From Hamadaea sp. (GTDB lineage: Bacteria > Actinomycetota > Actinomycetes > Mycobacteriales > Micromonosporaceae), in assembly GCF_013362815.1 (NCBI RefSeq), contig NZ_JABFVK010000044.1, positions 1-64,000 on the forward strand: 64,000 nucleotides of DNA, given 5' to 3'. The notes under the pieces were generated by a model. It saw only the letters and a program-made list of their open reading frames with translations, made no database searches and was not told the DNA's origin. Made by a program: the position numbers and the translations under genes. Positions 1 through 7,483 of this stretch are shown piece by piece (within the stretch, counting starts at the first letter, position 1; every line of letters starts with the position of its first letter).

Positions 1-28
1 GGGGCGGGGTCTCCGGGCGGCGACACGT

Positions 29-210
29 CGCGTTATCCCGGGATAACGCGGCCTTCCAGCGCGAGAAGGGGACGTCATCCCGGGACAACGCGATGATCAT
101 GCCCGGGACGCCAGCGATCATGCCCGGGACGCCCAGCGATGATCATGCCCGGGGACGCCGGGGAGGATCACGCGCGGGACCCCCAGGGATGATCGTCGGG
201 GCCGTCGGCG
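29..210. repeat. Intergenic repeat cluster: palindrome plus ~23-bp tandem units
   Basis: Positions 29-50 are a perfect 22-bp palindrome with core TTATCCCGGGATAA flanked by CGCG. A degenerate copy (CGTCATCCCGGGACAACG) follows at 73-90. From about 91 to 210 there are five or six imperfect tandem units of roughly 23 bp built on GATGATCATGCCCGGGACGC, decaying to the right. The same palindrome recurs near 9.6 kb and 44.37 kb, and the GATGATCATG unit recurs at 44.43 kb. I see no gene in 1-244. The cluster lies just past the 3' end of the monooxygenase gene. Confidence 0.8.
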
Positions 211-244
211 ACGATCATGTGCCCCGCGACGACCCCGGGAGGGG

Positions 245-1435
245 TCAGGCAGGCGAGTCCCAGTCGATCCGGTTCTGAAAGACCCAGGCCATCTTCTCGG
301 GCTTGGCCATCCGCGCGAAAGCCTTGATCGCCCAGGCGTTGATCACCCGCATGACCGGACCGGCCGCCTTGGCGGCGTTCTTGCGGTCGGTCGCGGCGAT
401 GACCCGCTCCACCCGAGGCCGCCGCGTCTGCTCGTACGCCGAGAAAGCCTCGTCGTAAGGCAGGTCGCGCAGGCAGCGGGCGAGTTCGATCGCGCTCTCG
501 ATGGCGAGCGAAGCGCCTTGGCCGGAGCTGGATGAGGGCGCGTGCACCGAGTCGCCGACGAGGACGAGGCGGCCGCGGCTCCACTTGGGAACGCGGGGCA
601 TCTTCTCCATCGGGCCGACCAGGATCAGCTCCTCGGGAGCGGTCCGGGCGATCAGGTCCGCCGCGGGCGTACGGTCTTCGGCGTACAGCGGGGGGAGCCG
701 GCGCAGCCATTCCTCGGCCGGAGTCTCCTTGACCTGGGCCAGCGTCAGCGGCTCGGGATTCGGCAGGTTCACGAACCAAACCGCGGTGTCGTCGTCGAAG
801 ACTTGGTAGCCGAAGAAGCCCTTCTTGCCGAACGGCATGTTCATCTTGCCGCCGGTCGAGGGGACGCCGGGCTGAGGGATGAGCGCTCCGAAGCTGATGA
901 GCCCGGTGTACGCCGGTTCCGGCGCGTTGGGATCGATGAGCTTGCGGGTGACCGAGCGGATGCCGTCCGCCCCGATCAGGATGTCGCCGGTCGCCTCGGT
1001 GCCGTCCGCGAAGCGGGCGGTGACTCCGTCCGTGGTCTCGACCGCGTCGACCAGGCGTTTGCCGGTCTCGATCCGGATTCCTCGCTTCGCGGCCTCGTCG
1101 AGCAGGGCGCGGTAGACCTCGTGGCGGAACATGAACAGCATCGGCGCGATGCCGGGCGGGTTGCCGAACTCGCCGAGCCGATCGCCTTTCCAGTCCTGGA
1201 GGACGATGCCGGTCATCGGCTTGCCCAGTGCGCGTACCGGTTCGTCGGCGTCGATGACTTTGAGGGCTTCCATGCCGTTGGGGGCGATGCTGAGGCCGCC
1301 GCCCTTGCCGTCCGCCGTTCCCGCGTACGCCTCGTAGACGACCGAGTCGATGCCCGCCTTCTGCAGTGCCATGGCCAGGACGGGCCCCGCGACGCCGCCA
1401 CCGATGATCAACGCATTTCGAATTTTCCCCGTCAT
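245..1435 (-). CDS. FAD-dependent monooxygenase (class A flavoprotein)
   Basis: Probably hydroxylates a small aromatic or polycyclic substrate using FAD and NAD(P)H in the cytoplasm. The N-terminus has the dinucleotide-binding GGGVAG (about residues 12-17) with the ribose-binding Glu in VVYEA. GADGIRS lies mid-protein, and LVGDSVHAP, the second FAD-binding GD motif, is near residue 290. Length (396 aa) fits the PF01494/TetX-like group. It is divergent from a PadR regulator and shares its operator, so it is probably the regulator's target. The ATG follows AACTAT by 7 nt and has no Shine-Dalgarno, so the transcript may be leaderless. Substrate is unknown; resistance or catabolism are both possible. 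Confidence 0.85.
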   Translation of the reverse strand: MTGKIRNALIIGGGVAGPVLAMALQKAGIDSVVYEAYAGTADGKGGGLSIAPNGMEALKVIDADEPVRALGKPMTGIVLQDWKGDRLGEFGNPPGIAPMLFMFRHEVYRALLDEAAKRGIRIETGKRLVDAVETTDGVTARFADGTEATGDILIGADGIRSVTRKLIDPNAPEPAYTGLISFGALIPQPGVPSTGGKMNMPFGKKGFFGYQVFDDDTAVWFVNLPNPEPLTLAQVKETPAEEWLRRLPPLYAEDRTPAADLIARTAPEELILVGPMEKMPRVPKWSRGRLVLVGDSVHAPSSSSGQGASLAIESAIELARCLRDLPYDEAFSAYEQTRRPRVERVIAATDRKNAAKAAGPVMRVINAWAIKAFARMAKPEKMAWVFQNRIDWDSPA

Positions 1436-1442
1436 GCCGCCG

Positions 1443-1477
1443 ATAGTTGCACAGCCACTAGTTACGTCGCAAGTAGT
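1443..1477. promoter_or_regulatory. Divergent promoter and candidate PadR operator
   Basis: On the minus strand TTGCGA (1467-1472) and AACTAT (1443-1448) are separated by 18 bp and end 7 nt before the monooxygenase ATG. On the plus strand TAGGGT (1477-1482) ends 6 nt before the padR ATG. Between them ACTAGTT (1457-1463) and AAGTAGT (1471-1477) form an imperfect inverted repeat covering both promoters, as expected for an autoregulating PadR protein. The site assignment is inferred from position and symmetry only. Confidence 0.5.
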
Positions 1478-1488
1478 AGGGTCTACCC

Positions 1489-2058
1489 ATGACCGTGCGT
1501 AGTTCTCCGCTCGCTCTGACGGTGCTGGCGCTCCTGATGTACAAGCCCCAGCACATCTACGGCATTCAGCGTCTGGTACGCGAGTGGGGCAAGGATCTGG
1601 TGGTCAACGTCGGTCAGCGGACGAGCCTCTATCGCACCGTCGAACGGCTCGCGGGCCAGGGGCTGGTCGCCGCGCGAGAGACCGAGCGCCATCAGGCGTA
1701 CCCGGAGCGGACGGTCTACGAGATCACCGACACCGGCCGGGAGATCGCGCGTACGTGGCTCGCGGAGATGCTGACGGACACGCGCTATGAGTTCCCGCGG
1801 TTTCCGGCCGCGTTGTCCTATCTGCTGATGATCACTCCGGCCGAGGCGGCAGACCTTTTGCAACGCCGGTTCGACGCGCTGACGAAACAGCTTGGCGCGC
1901 TAGAGGTCCGGCTCGCCGACCAGAGCGGGGGCGGCCTGGACCGCGTCGGGCTGCTGGAGTTCGAGTATCTGCGCACGGTGACGGAGGCCGAGGCGAAATG
2001 GGTGGGATCGGTGGTCGACGACGTCCGATCCGGCCGGCTGACCTGGGCGTCGGCCTAA
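1489..2058 (+). CDS. PadR family transcriptional regulator
   Basis: Winged-helix repressor of 189 aa. Residues 1-75 hold the PadR fold, with LALTVLALLMYKPQHIYGIQ and the recognition/wing segment around SLYRTVERLAGQGLV. The C-terminal half is the helical dimerisation arm. It is divergent from the FAD monooxygenase and very probably controls it together with itself. The ATG lies 6 nt after TAGGGT with no ribosome-binding site, consistent with a leaderless mRNA. The stop overlaps the convergent LLM oxidoreductase gene by 4 bp. Confidence 0.85.
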   Translation: MTVRSSPLALTVLALLMYKPQHIYGIQRLVREWGKDLVVNVGQRTSLYRTVERLAGQGLVAARETERHQAYPERTVYEITDTGREIARTWLAEMLTDTRYEFPRFPAALSYLLMITPAEAADLLQRRFDALTKQLGALEVRLADQSGGGLDRVGLLEFEYLRTVTEAEAKWVGSVVDDVRSGRLTWASA

Positions 2059-3146
2059 CGATGCGAAATGGCCTCCGCCGTAGCAGTGAGCAGTGGCAGG
2101 ACGTGGCGGCCGATCCGCTCGGCCTCCTCGCGATGCGGCCAGCCGGACAGGATGAACTCCGACAGCCCGAGGTCGGCGTACTCGCGAAGCCGATCGGCGA
2201 CCTCGGCATAGCTGCCGACCAGCGCGGTTCCGGCGCCCTCCCGGACCAGGCCGACGCCCGCCCACAAGTTCGGCGCGATCACCAGCCGTTCCGCGCTGCC
2301 GCCGTTTAAGGCCGCCATCCGGGTCTGCCCGACGGAGTCCATAGTGGAGAAACGACGCTGGGCGGCGGCGATGCGCTCGGGGCTCATCCCCGCCAGCAGC
2401 CGGTCCATTTCCGCCCACGCTTCGTCGGCCGTCTCGCGCGCGATGACGTGCAGCCGAATGCCCAGGCTCAGCTCGCGTCCGTGCGCCGCCGCGAGCTGCC
2501 GCATCCGCTCGGCCCGCTGCGCGATCGCCGTCGGCGGCTCGCCCCACATCAGGTAGGTGTCGACCAGCTGCGCGGCGACCTGTTCGGCCGCTGGGGACGC
2601 GCCGCCGAAGTACAGGGGAATCGCCGGGCTCTGCGGCTGCTTCAGGCCGCCTCGCTCGATCCGGTAATGCTCGCCGTGGAAGTCGAACGGTTCGCCCGCG
2701 AACGACTGCCGGAGCACCTGCACGAACTCGCGGGTCCGCGCGTACCGGGCGTCGTGGTCCAGGAAGTCGCCATAGGCGCGCTGCTCGGCGCTGTCGCCGC
2801 CGGTCACGATGTTGAGCGCCAGGCGGTCGCCCACCAACTGCGTGAAGGCCTGCGCCTGCTGCGCGATCAGCGTCGGCAACGCGAAGCCCGGTCGCAAAGC
2901 GACCAAGAACTTCAATCTACTGGTACGCACAGCGACGGCTGAGCACACGATCCACGGGTCGGGACAGCCGGACCCGACGGGGGTGAGTGCACCGACGAAC
3001 CCATTGTCCTCGGCCGCCTCGGCGACTTCGGCCAGGTAGTCCAGCGTAGCGGCGCGGCGGTGGTCGGCGGCCCCGGCGGTGACGGTGGCCGCCCCGATCT
3101 GATCGCCGTCGCCGGAGGTCGGGAGGAACCAGTGGAAGCGCAACAC
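2055..3146 (-). CDS. LLM-class flavin-dependent oxidoreductase (SsuD-like)
   Basis: 363-aa bacterial luciferase-like TIM barrel, closest in pattern to FMNH2-dependent alkanesulfonate monooxygenases. The start RFHWFLPTSGDG, the segment GDRLALNIVTGGDSAEQ (where SsuD has its nitrogen/flavin contact region) and PLYFGGASPAAE are typical. In SsuD the partner is an FMN reductase; none is encoded nearby, nor is an SsuABC transporter, so sulfonate use is only one possibility. The GTG start lies 6 nt after TAGGCT, a leaderless arrangement. It ends overlapping the padR gene. Confidence 0.8.
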   Translation of the reverse strand: MLRFHWFLPTSGDGDQIGAATVTAGAADHRRAATLDYLAEVAEAAEDNGFVGALTPVGSGCPDPWIVCSAVAVRTSRLKFLVALRPGFALPTLIAQQAQAFTQLVGDRLALNIVTGGDSAEQRAYGDFLDHDARYARTREFVQVLRQSFAGEPFDFHGEHYRIERGGLKQPQSPAIPLYFGGASPAAEQVAAQLVDTYLMWGEPPTAIAQRAERMRQLAAAHGRELSLGIRLHVIARETADEAWAEMDRLLAGMSPERIAAAQRRFSTMDSVGQTRMAALNGGSAERLVIAPNLWAGVGLVREGAGTALVGSYAEVADRLREYADLGLSEFILSGWPHREEAERIGRHVLPLLTATAEAISHR

Positions 3147-3174
3147 GCAGTAAGCCTATCGGCATAGTGGGAAA

Positions 3175-4767
3175 TCAGCGAATCCGCCATTGCGGAACGG
3201 CAGCGGTCTCGCCGGTGAGGGGAATGGCGACGCGGGTGGGCTCGCCGTCCCGGGTGACGCCGACGTCCAGCACGTCTCCCGCGTTCAGCCGGACGATCTC
3301 CGGGTACCGCGGCAGCTCGACGATCTCGCCTTCGCGGAGGCCGGCGCGTTCGGCGACTCCGCCGGGGACCAGCCCTTGGACTCGGCGGGTCATGAAGGTC
3401 GCCGGGTCGAGCCCGAGGTCGAGGACGGGTACCTGGACCGTGGTCTGTTCGAACCGCGGCCCGAAGCAGTCTTCGCCGGGGCGTCCGACGCCGGCGAAGA
3501 CCATCGCGTCGAGCATCGGCAGCTCGGCGTCCGGCAGGACTTCCTGAACCTGGGCGCACCAATGTTCGATGCCGACGCGTACGCCCGCCCGGCGGCTTCG
3601 GATCACGAACCGGACGATGTCGTCGACGCACTGTCGGCCGGCGGTCGCCTGCCGCAGCCGGGCGTCGAGGTCGGCCAGATAGAACAGGCCGCGGGCGTAT
3701 GCGAGCCGGTGGGCCAGGAAGTCGGAGAAGAACAACCGTTGTGCCGCACGGAGGTCAAGGCTTCGACGGGGATTCGCATAGCCTTCGCGAGCTTCGAAAT
3801 TGACGGCGGACAGGAAGGCGTCCTCGTCGAGCATGCCTGCGCGGAGGGGAAGTACGAGCGAGTAGTAATCGGCCGCGCCTTCGACGAACCACGTCACATC
3901 TTCGGGCGGTCCGTCGAGGCGTACCCATTCGTGGACGAGCTCGTGAGCGATGGTCTCGTAGATCGACGCCTCGTCGAGCGGGTTGTCAGGGTTCAGTGCC
4001 ATGACGAACGAGGCCGGGTGAGCGGAGGCGGTGGCTCCTCGGTGCGGGTGCGTACGCAGGAAGACGCGATACGGATGGGCGGGAGCGTCGAACGCCTCCG
4101 CCATGACCCGGTAGGTGGCTCCGAGCCGGGCGGTGAAGGCTTCGACGTCGATGCCGGGCGGAGTCAGCCACCAGACGGACAGCTCGCCGTCGCGGCGATG
4201 ACGGCCCGCCAGGTCGCCGCACATCAGGTAGGTGTCGCCGAGCAGCTCGAGCCCCGTATCCGCGGCCACCTTCTGTGCGCCGCCGGTGCTCTCGCCCAGG
4301 CTGAAGACGGCCGTCGAGGACTCGCCCTCCGGTTCGTCCCAGTGCACCTCGAAGGTGAGATCCTCCGGGCCGGGCGGAAGGATCACGAAGTTCTTGAGCG
4401 CTCCGGAGCGACCGCCGTTTTCCGCTCGGAGCTCCAGGGGCGCAGTGGCGGGCCGTGGTTCGCCGACGACCGCCTCCGCCCGGTACGACACCCCGACCGG
4501 GCCACGGGTCGGGCGTTCCACGATCCAACGGTGAACGGGTTCGCCGTCGCCGCTGTCCGGCGGAGTGAGGCTGAGCGGCACCGGCCCGAGTTCGTCCGTC
4601 GCCGTCAACGCGACCGCCTCCGGCCGCAGCGTCGGCGCCCCGGCGATGGTGACCGGCAGCTGTCCGAGTGCTTCGCCCTTGTCCAGGGTCACCCCGCTGA
4701 GCAGCCACTTCACCGCCACGCCGCGCGGATCGACCGCCAACGTCACCGACAGATGCGTACGCCCCAT
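3175..4767 (-). CDS. M61-family (glycyl aminopeptidase-like) metallopeptidase with PDZ domain
   Basis: 530 aa. Zinc site HELVH at residues 275-279 with EGAADYY about 20 residues downstream supplying the third ligand Glu, as in M61 gluzincins. The first 170 residues are the beta-rich N-terminal domain. The last 100 residues (GLVPGGVAERAGLREGEIV) form a PDZ-like domain. No signal peptide is visible, so a cytoplasmic site is likely. Its ATG sits 7 nt after TAATGT without a Shine-Dalgarno. It lies 28 bp upstream of the LLM gene on the same strand, which may be accidental. Confidence 0.8.
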   Translation of the reverse strand: MGRTHLSVTLAVDPRGVAVKWLLSGVTLDKGEALGQLPVTIAGAPTLRPEAVALTATDELGPVPLSLTPPDSGDGEPVHRWIVERPTRGPVGVSYRAEAVVGEPRPATAPLELRAENGGRSGALKNFVILPPGPEDLTFEVHWDEPEGESSTAVFSLGESTGGAQKVAADTGLELLGDTYLMCGDLAGRHRRDGELSVWWLTPPGIDVEAFTARLGATYRVMAEAFDAPAHPYRVFLRTHPHRGATASAHPASFVMALNPDNPLDEASIYETIAHELVHEWVRLDGPPEDVTWFVEGAADYYSLVLPLRAGMLDEDAFLSAVNFEAREGYANPRRSLDLRAAQRLFFSDFLAHRLAYARGLFYLADLDARLRQATAGRQCVDDIVRFVIRSRRAGVRVGIEHWCAQVQEVLPDAELPMLDAMVFAGVGRPGEDCFGPRFEQTTVQVPVLDLGLDPATFMTRRVQGLVPGGVAERAGLREGEIVELPRYPEIVRLNAGDVLDVGVTRDGEPTRVAIPLTGETAAVPQWRIR

Positions 4768-4777
4768 CCGCGAGACA

Positions 4778-5299
4778 TTAGTCCTGCGGGCTGATCGGGT
4801 AGCGCAGGATCGTCTTGAGCCGTTCCGGCTTGGTCCGGCGCGGATCGGAGAGGTAGATCTCGTGGTGGTCGCCGCTGATCGCGTACCCCTGCTCGGTGAT
4901 GAAGGCGTGCAGGACTTCCAGCGTCTCCGGCTCGGTGGCGTACGGTCCGATGTGGAGCGCCTGCGCGCTCAGTCCCTCGGTGAACCACTCGCGGCGGACG
5001 CCGCCGGGCAACGGGACCGCCAGCTCGGCGGCCTCGGGCGGCAGCCCGATCATCAGCGTCCACTTCCAGCGCGACCGGTCACCCCCGGCGGCGAAGACTT
5101 CGAGATCGTCGGCCCACCAGCGCCCCTCCAGGGGTGCGACCTTCCGCTCGACGCCCGCCTTCTTCAGGGCGAACCGGAGCGTGTACGCGGGTTTGTAGAG
5201 CCCCGCGACCGCCTCGGCGTGGCCCGGCCCGTCCGGGTCGCCATGGCCGTCGACCATCAAGAACTCCTGCTCGGGAAGGTCGACGATCTCCGGTTTCAC
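4778..5299 (-). CDS. GyrI-like small-molecule-binding domain protein
   Basis: 173-aa stand-alone GyrI-like (SOUL/BacR ligand-binding fold) protein. The start is KPEIVDLPEQEFLMVDGHG, followed by the TLRFALKKAG segment and a C-terminal DHHEIYLSDPRRTKPERLKT characteristic of the family. Such proteins bind cationic drugs or other small molecules and some hydrolyse them. The GTG start overlaps the stop of the upstream MerR gene by 4 bp (GTGA), so the two are translationally coupled. The partner regulator carries a similar effector domain, suggesting both see the same ligand. Confidence 0.8.
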   Translation of the reverse strand: MKPEIVDLPEQEFLMVDGHGDPDGPGHAEAVAGLYKPAYTLRFALKKAGVERKVAPLEGRWWADDLEVFAAGGDRSRWKWTLMIGLPPEAAELAVPLPGGVRREWFTEGLSAQALHIGPYATEPETLEVLHAFITEQGYAISGDHHEIYLSDPRRTKPERLKTILRYPISPQD

Positions 5300-6093
5300 G
5301 CGCGTACCTCCAGCATCAGGCGGGTCAGCAGGTCGGTCGGCTCGGCCTCGCCGGGCCCGATCAGATAGGCCTCACGCACCGGGCCGACGGGGGTCAGTCC
5401 CCGCTCGTGGATCCAGGCGAACAAGGTGTGGTACGCCAGCCGCAGCTCGGCGTACGGTCCATCGTGGACGGTGGTGACGACGTCGGCGGCGGGGAGTTCC
5501 ACCGTTTCCAGGGTTGTGATCGCATCCGTCTCGGCAGCGGCCGTGACGAGCAGGCCGTCGGCCACGTCGTCCGGGAGGTCCAGCGGGTACAGCCCCCACA
5601 ACGGCGGTTTCCAGGACTGTCCGGCGAGCGTCGCGAGCAGCTGAGCGGCACATTCGCCGTACGCCAATCCGATGCGCCCGGGATCGGCGGTCGCCCGGAC
5701 GACGGCGAACCGTCTCGCCGGCTCCGTTGTGCGTATCACTTCATGGTCGGCGTGACCGGACGCGAGCCGATCGAGCAGCGCGAGCCGGGCCCGATCGCGG
5801 TCGATCCGGTCGGCGAGCCGGTCGCGTTCAGCGGACAGCAACCGCCCACGGTCCGGCTCGGGCGCGGCCAGGACGGCCGTGATGACCGCGAGCGGTAGAT
5901 CGATCTCGCGCAGCAACGCGATCGTGAGCGCGTCGCGAGCCTGCGCCGGCGCGTAGTAGCGGTAGCCGGTGGCCGGATCCACGCGGGCGGGCCGCAGCAG
6001 TCCCGCCTCGTCGTAGTGGCGCAGCTGCTTCACGCTCAGCCGGCACAGCCGCGCGAAGCGGCCGATGGTCATCTCGTCGGGCACGGTTCCCAT
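5296..6093 (-). CDS. MerR family regulator with GyrI-like effector domain (BmrR-like)
   Basis: 265 aa from the chosen ATG. Residues 5-75 are the MerR winged helix (TIGRFARLCRLSVKQLRHYD, GLLRPARVDPATGYRYY), then a linking helix, then a GyrI-like ligand domain ending GPGEAEPTDLLTRLMLEVRA. BmrR/TipA-type proteins twist a 19-bp promoter spacer when a drug binds. I chose 6093 because GGAGGG lies 6 nt upstream; a GTG at 6108 is inside the operator. If the MerR-type promoter at 6092-6122 drives this gene, the mRNA would begin near the GTG at 6084, making that a leaderless alternative start. Probably autoregulated. Confidence 0.85.
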   Translation of the reverse strand: MGTVPDEMTIGRFARLCRLSVKQLRHYDEAGLLRPARVDPATGYRYYAPAQARDALTIALLREIDLPLAVITAVLAAPEPDRGRLLSAERDRLADRIDRDRARLALLDRLASGHADHEVIRTTEPARRFAVVRATADPGRIGLAYGECAAQLLATLAGQSWKPPLWGLYPLDLPDDVADGLLVTAAAETDAITTLETVELPAADVVTTVHDGPYAELRLAYHTLFAWIHERGLTPVGPVREAYLIGPGEAEPTDLLTRLMLEVRA

Positions 6094-6122
6094 GCTGGAC
6101 CCTCCCACGGTGGGAGAGTCCA
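6092..6122 (-). promoter_or_regulatory. MerR-type autoregulatory promoter/operator
   Basis: Positions 6097-6121 form a 25-bp dyad (GGACCCTCCCAC / GTGGGAGAGTCC around G6109) with one mismatched pair. On the minus strand TGGACT (6122-6117) and CAGCAT (6097-6092) are exactly 19 bp apart. The over-long spacer with a centred dyad is the hallmark of MerR-regulated promoters. The operator directly precedes and overlaps the translation signals of the merR gene. Confidence 0.75.
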
Positions 6123-6165
6123 GCTCACAGGCCGCTGTTAATGATTTTCACTAGATCGTGACATG

Positions 6166-6195
6166 GTGACAAACCCTCACGGACGCAGCTAGGGT
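6166..6195 (+). promoter_or_regulatory. Probable promoter of the small secreted protein gene
   Basis: GTGACA (6166-6171) and TAGGGT (6190-6195) are 18 bp apart. The start point would be near 6203, giving a leader of about 35 nt that contains the near-perfect ribosome-binding site AAAGGAGGT (6221-6229). Confidence 0.5.
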
Positions 6196-6236
6196 GATCG
6201 ACAACCTGGGAGGCATCCACAAAGGAGGTACTACCG

Positions 6237-6611
6237 ATGCGCAGAATCGCAGCTGTCGCGGCGGCCGCCATGCTCACCGCCACCGGACTGGTCGGCACGG
6301 CCGCCCCCGCGCAGGCCGCGGGCACGTGCACGCTTGAACTCTCCAAGTACATCTACAACGGCGCGAACATGGTCATGTGGTCGCAGGGCCTGTCGGGGTG
6401 CGCGGGCACGGTGGACACCGAAGTGCAGTCGCTGTGCAACGGCCAGTGGATCGTGTGGTCGCAGTGGAGCGCGTACTACGACAACCAGACCGCCACCTAC
6501 TACGGCGACGTCGACTACCCCAACTACATGCGGGTCCACGCGACCTTCGGTACGCAGGAGAAGTACACCGAGCCGGCGCAGAACAACAACGGCGGCGGCG
6601 ACTGTCTCTAG
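6237..6611 (+). CDS. Small secreted protein, function unknown
   Basis: 124 aa with a classical signal peptide (MRRIAAVAAAAMLTATG... cleavage likely after AQAA, about residue 28). The mature part of about 96 residues has four cysteines (GTCTLE, SGCAG, SLCNG, GDCL) that could form two disulfides. It is rich in Tyr and Trp (IVWSQWSAYYDNQ). The ribosome-binding site AAAGGAGGT 7 nt before ATG is the strongest in the window, suggesting high expression. I recognise no catalytic motif; an extracellular binding or inhibitor role is possible but unsupported. The end overlaps the convergent nucleotidyltransferase gene by 4 bp. Confidence 0.75.
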   Translation: MRRIAAVAAAAMLTATGLVGTAAPAQAAGTCTLELSKYIYNGANMVMWSQGLSGCAGTVDTEVQSLCNGQWIVWSQWSAYYDNQTATYYGDVDYPNYMRVHATFGTQEKYTEPAQNNNGGGDCL

Positions 6612-7387
6612 CGGACCGGCCCGGGCGCGGACGCACCCCGCGCCCGGGTCTCCAGCAGCTCCTCGATCGCCGCGCCGATGACGGGATGGATCTCGAACCG
6701 CTGCCGCAGCCAGGCGTAGACCACCGCGGCTGCTTCGAAGGTACGTCCGTAGCCGGCCACCATCCCGGCCAACGGCAGTTCATCCGGGGTGTACGCCCGC
6801 TCCACGCGGCGGCTCGGATCGAACACGTCCCGCTGGTACGCCCGCGGATCGGTGAGCCGGGCGAGCGCGATCACCCGGTCTATGGCGTACGACTGGACGA
6901 AGCGGGCCGCCGTCAGCCGCTCGCCGCGCAGCTCCCGATGCAGGCCGACGTAGAGGTTCGTCAGCGCCTCGTTGAGGTGGAACTCCACGGTGTCGTAGGG
7001 GATCGGCTGTTTTACCGGCGCACCTTCGGCTATCGGGCCGGCGTCAGGGCGGCTCCAGACGACCCGCGCACCCGTGAACGGCAGCTGCTTCAGCTCCGGC
7101 GGCGTGAAGATCGCGTACTCGCAGAAGACTCCGTCGGCGTACAACGCCTTGCGGCCGTTGCGATCGTTGGCGAAGCTGTACGCCACCGGCGCGGGCGCGT
7201 TCAGCCAGCCGAGATCGTCGAGGTACCGCTGCTTCGCGGCGTCGTCGGCCACGACGACGAAGAAGTCCAGATCGGAGTGTTCGTCGAACCGGTCCGACTC
7301 CGCCCCGGCCGAGCCGAGGCCGAGCACCCCGAGCACGTCACCCCGGGTCGCCAGGTGAGCCGCCAGTTCGTCCAAGCGTCGCAACAT
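6608..7387 (-). CDS. Nucleotidyltransferase-domain protein
   Basis: 259 aa from ATG 7387, chosen because AAGGGGG lies 6 nt upstream. The N-terminal pol-beta fold signature GLGSAGAESDRFDEHSDLDFFVVV carries the GS...DxD pattern (about residues 23-44) that binds NTP and metal. The rest is helical and resembles aminoglycoside nucleotidyltransferase-like proteins. It could adenylylate a small molecule or a protein, but the substrate cannot be read from sequence. It is divergent from the ROK regulator gene, 96 bp away. Confidence 0.75.
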   Translation of the reverse strand: MLRRLDELAAHLATRGDVLGVLGLGSAGAESDRFDEHSDLDFFVVVADDAAKQRYLDDLGWLNAPAPVAYSFANDRNGRKALYADGVFCEYAIFTPPELKQLPFTGARVVWSRPDAGPIAEGAPVKQPIPYDTVEFHLNEALTNLYVGLHRELRGERLTAARFVQSYAIDRVIALARLTDPRAYQRDVFDPSRRVERAYTPDELPLAGMVAGYGRTFEAAAVVYAWLRQRFEIHPVIGAAIEELLETRARGASAPGPVR

Positions 7388-7483
7388 CGACGCCCCCTTC
7401 GTCAGAGGAGTCGACGTTTCAGCCCGCACGGTCCTTGACGCCCGCCGAGGTCGCGACGACAGCATTGTATGGTGGGTCCGCCG

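Noticed and set aside
91-210. Possible CRISPR array
   Set aside because: Units of about 23 bp abut each other with no unique spacers and decay gradually, and no cas gene is present.
3190-4794. 534-codon plus-strand frame opposite the M61 peptidase
   Set aside because: The minus-strand frame has an intact zinc motif and PDZ domain; the plus frame has no recognisable features.
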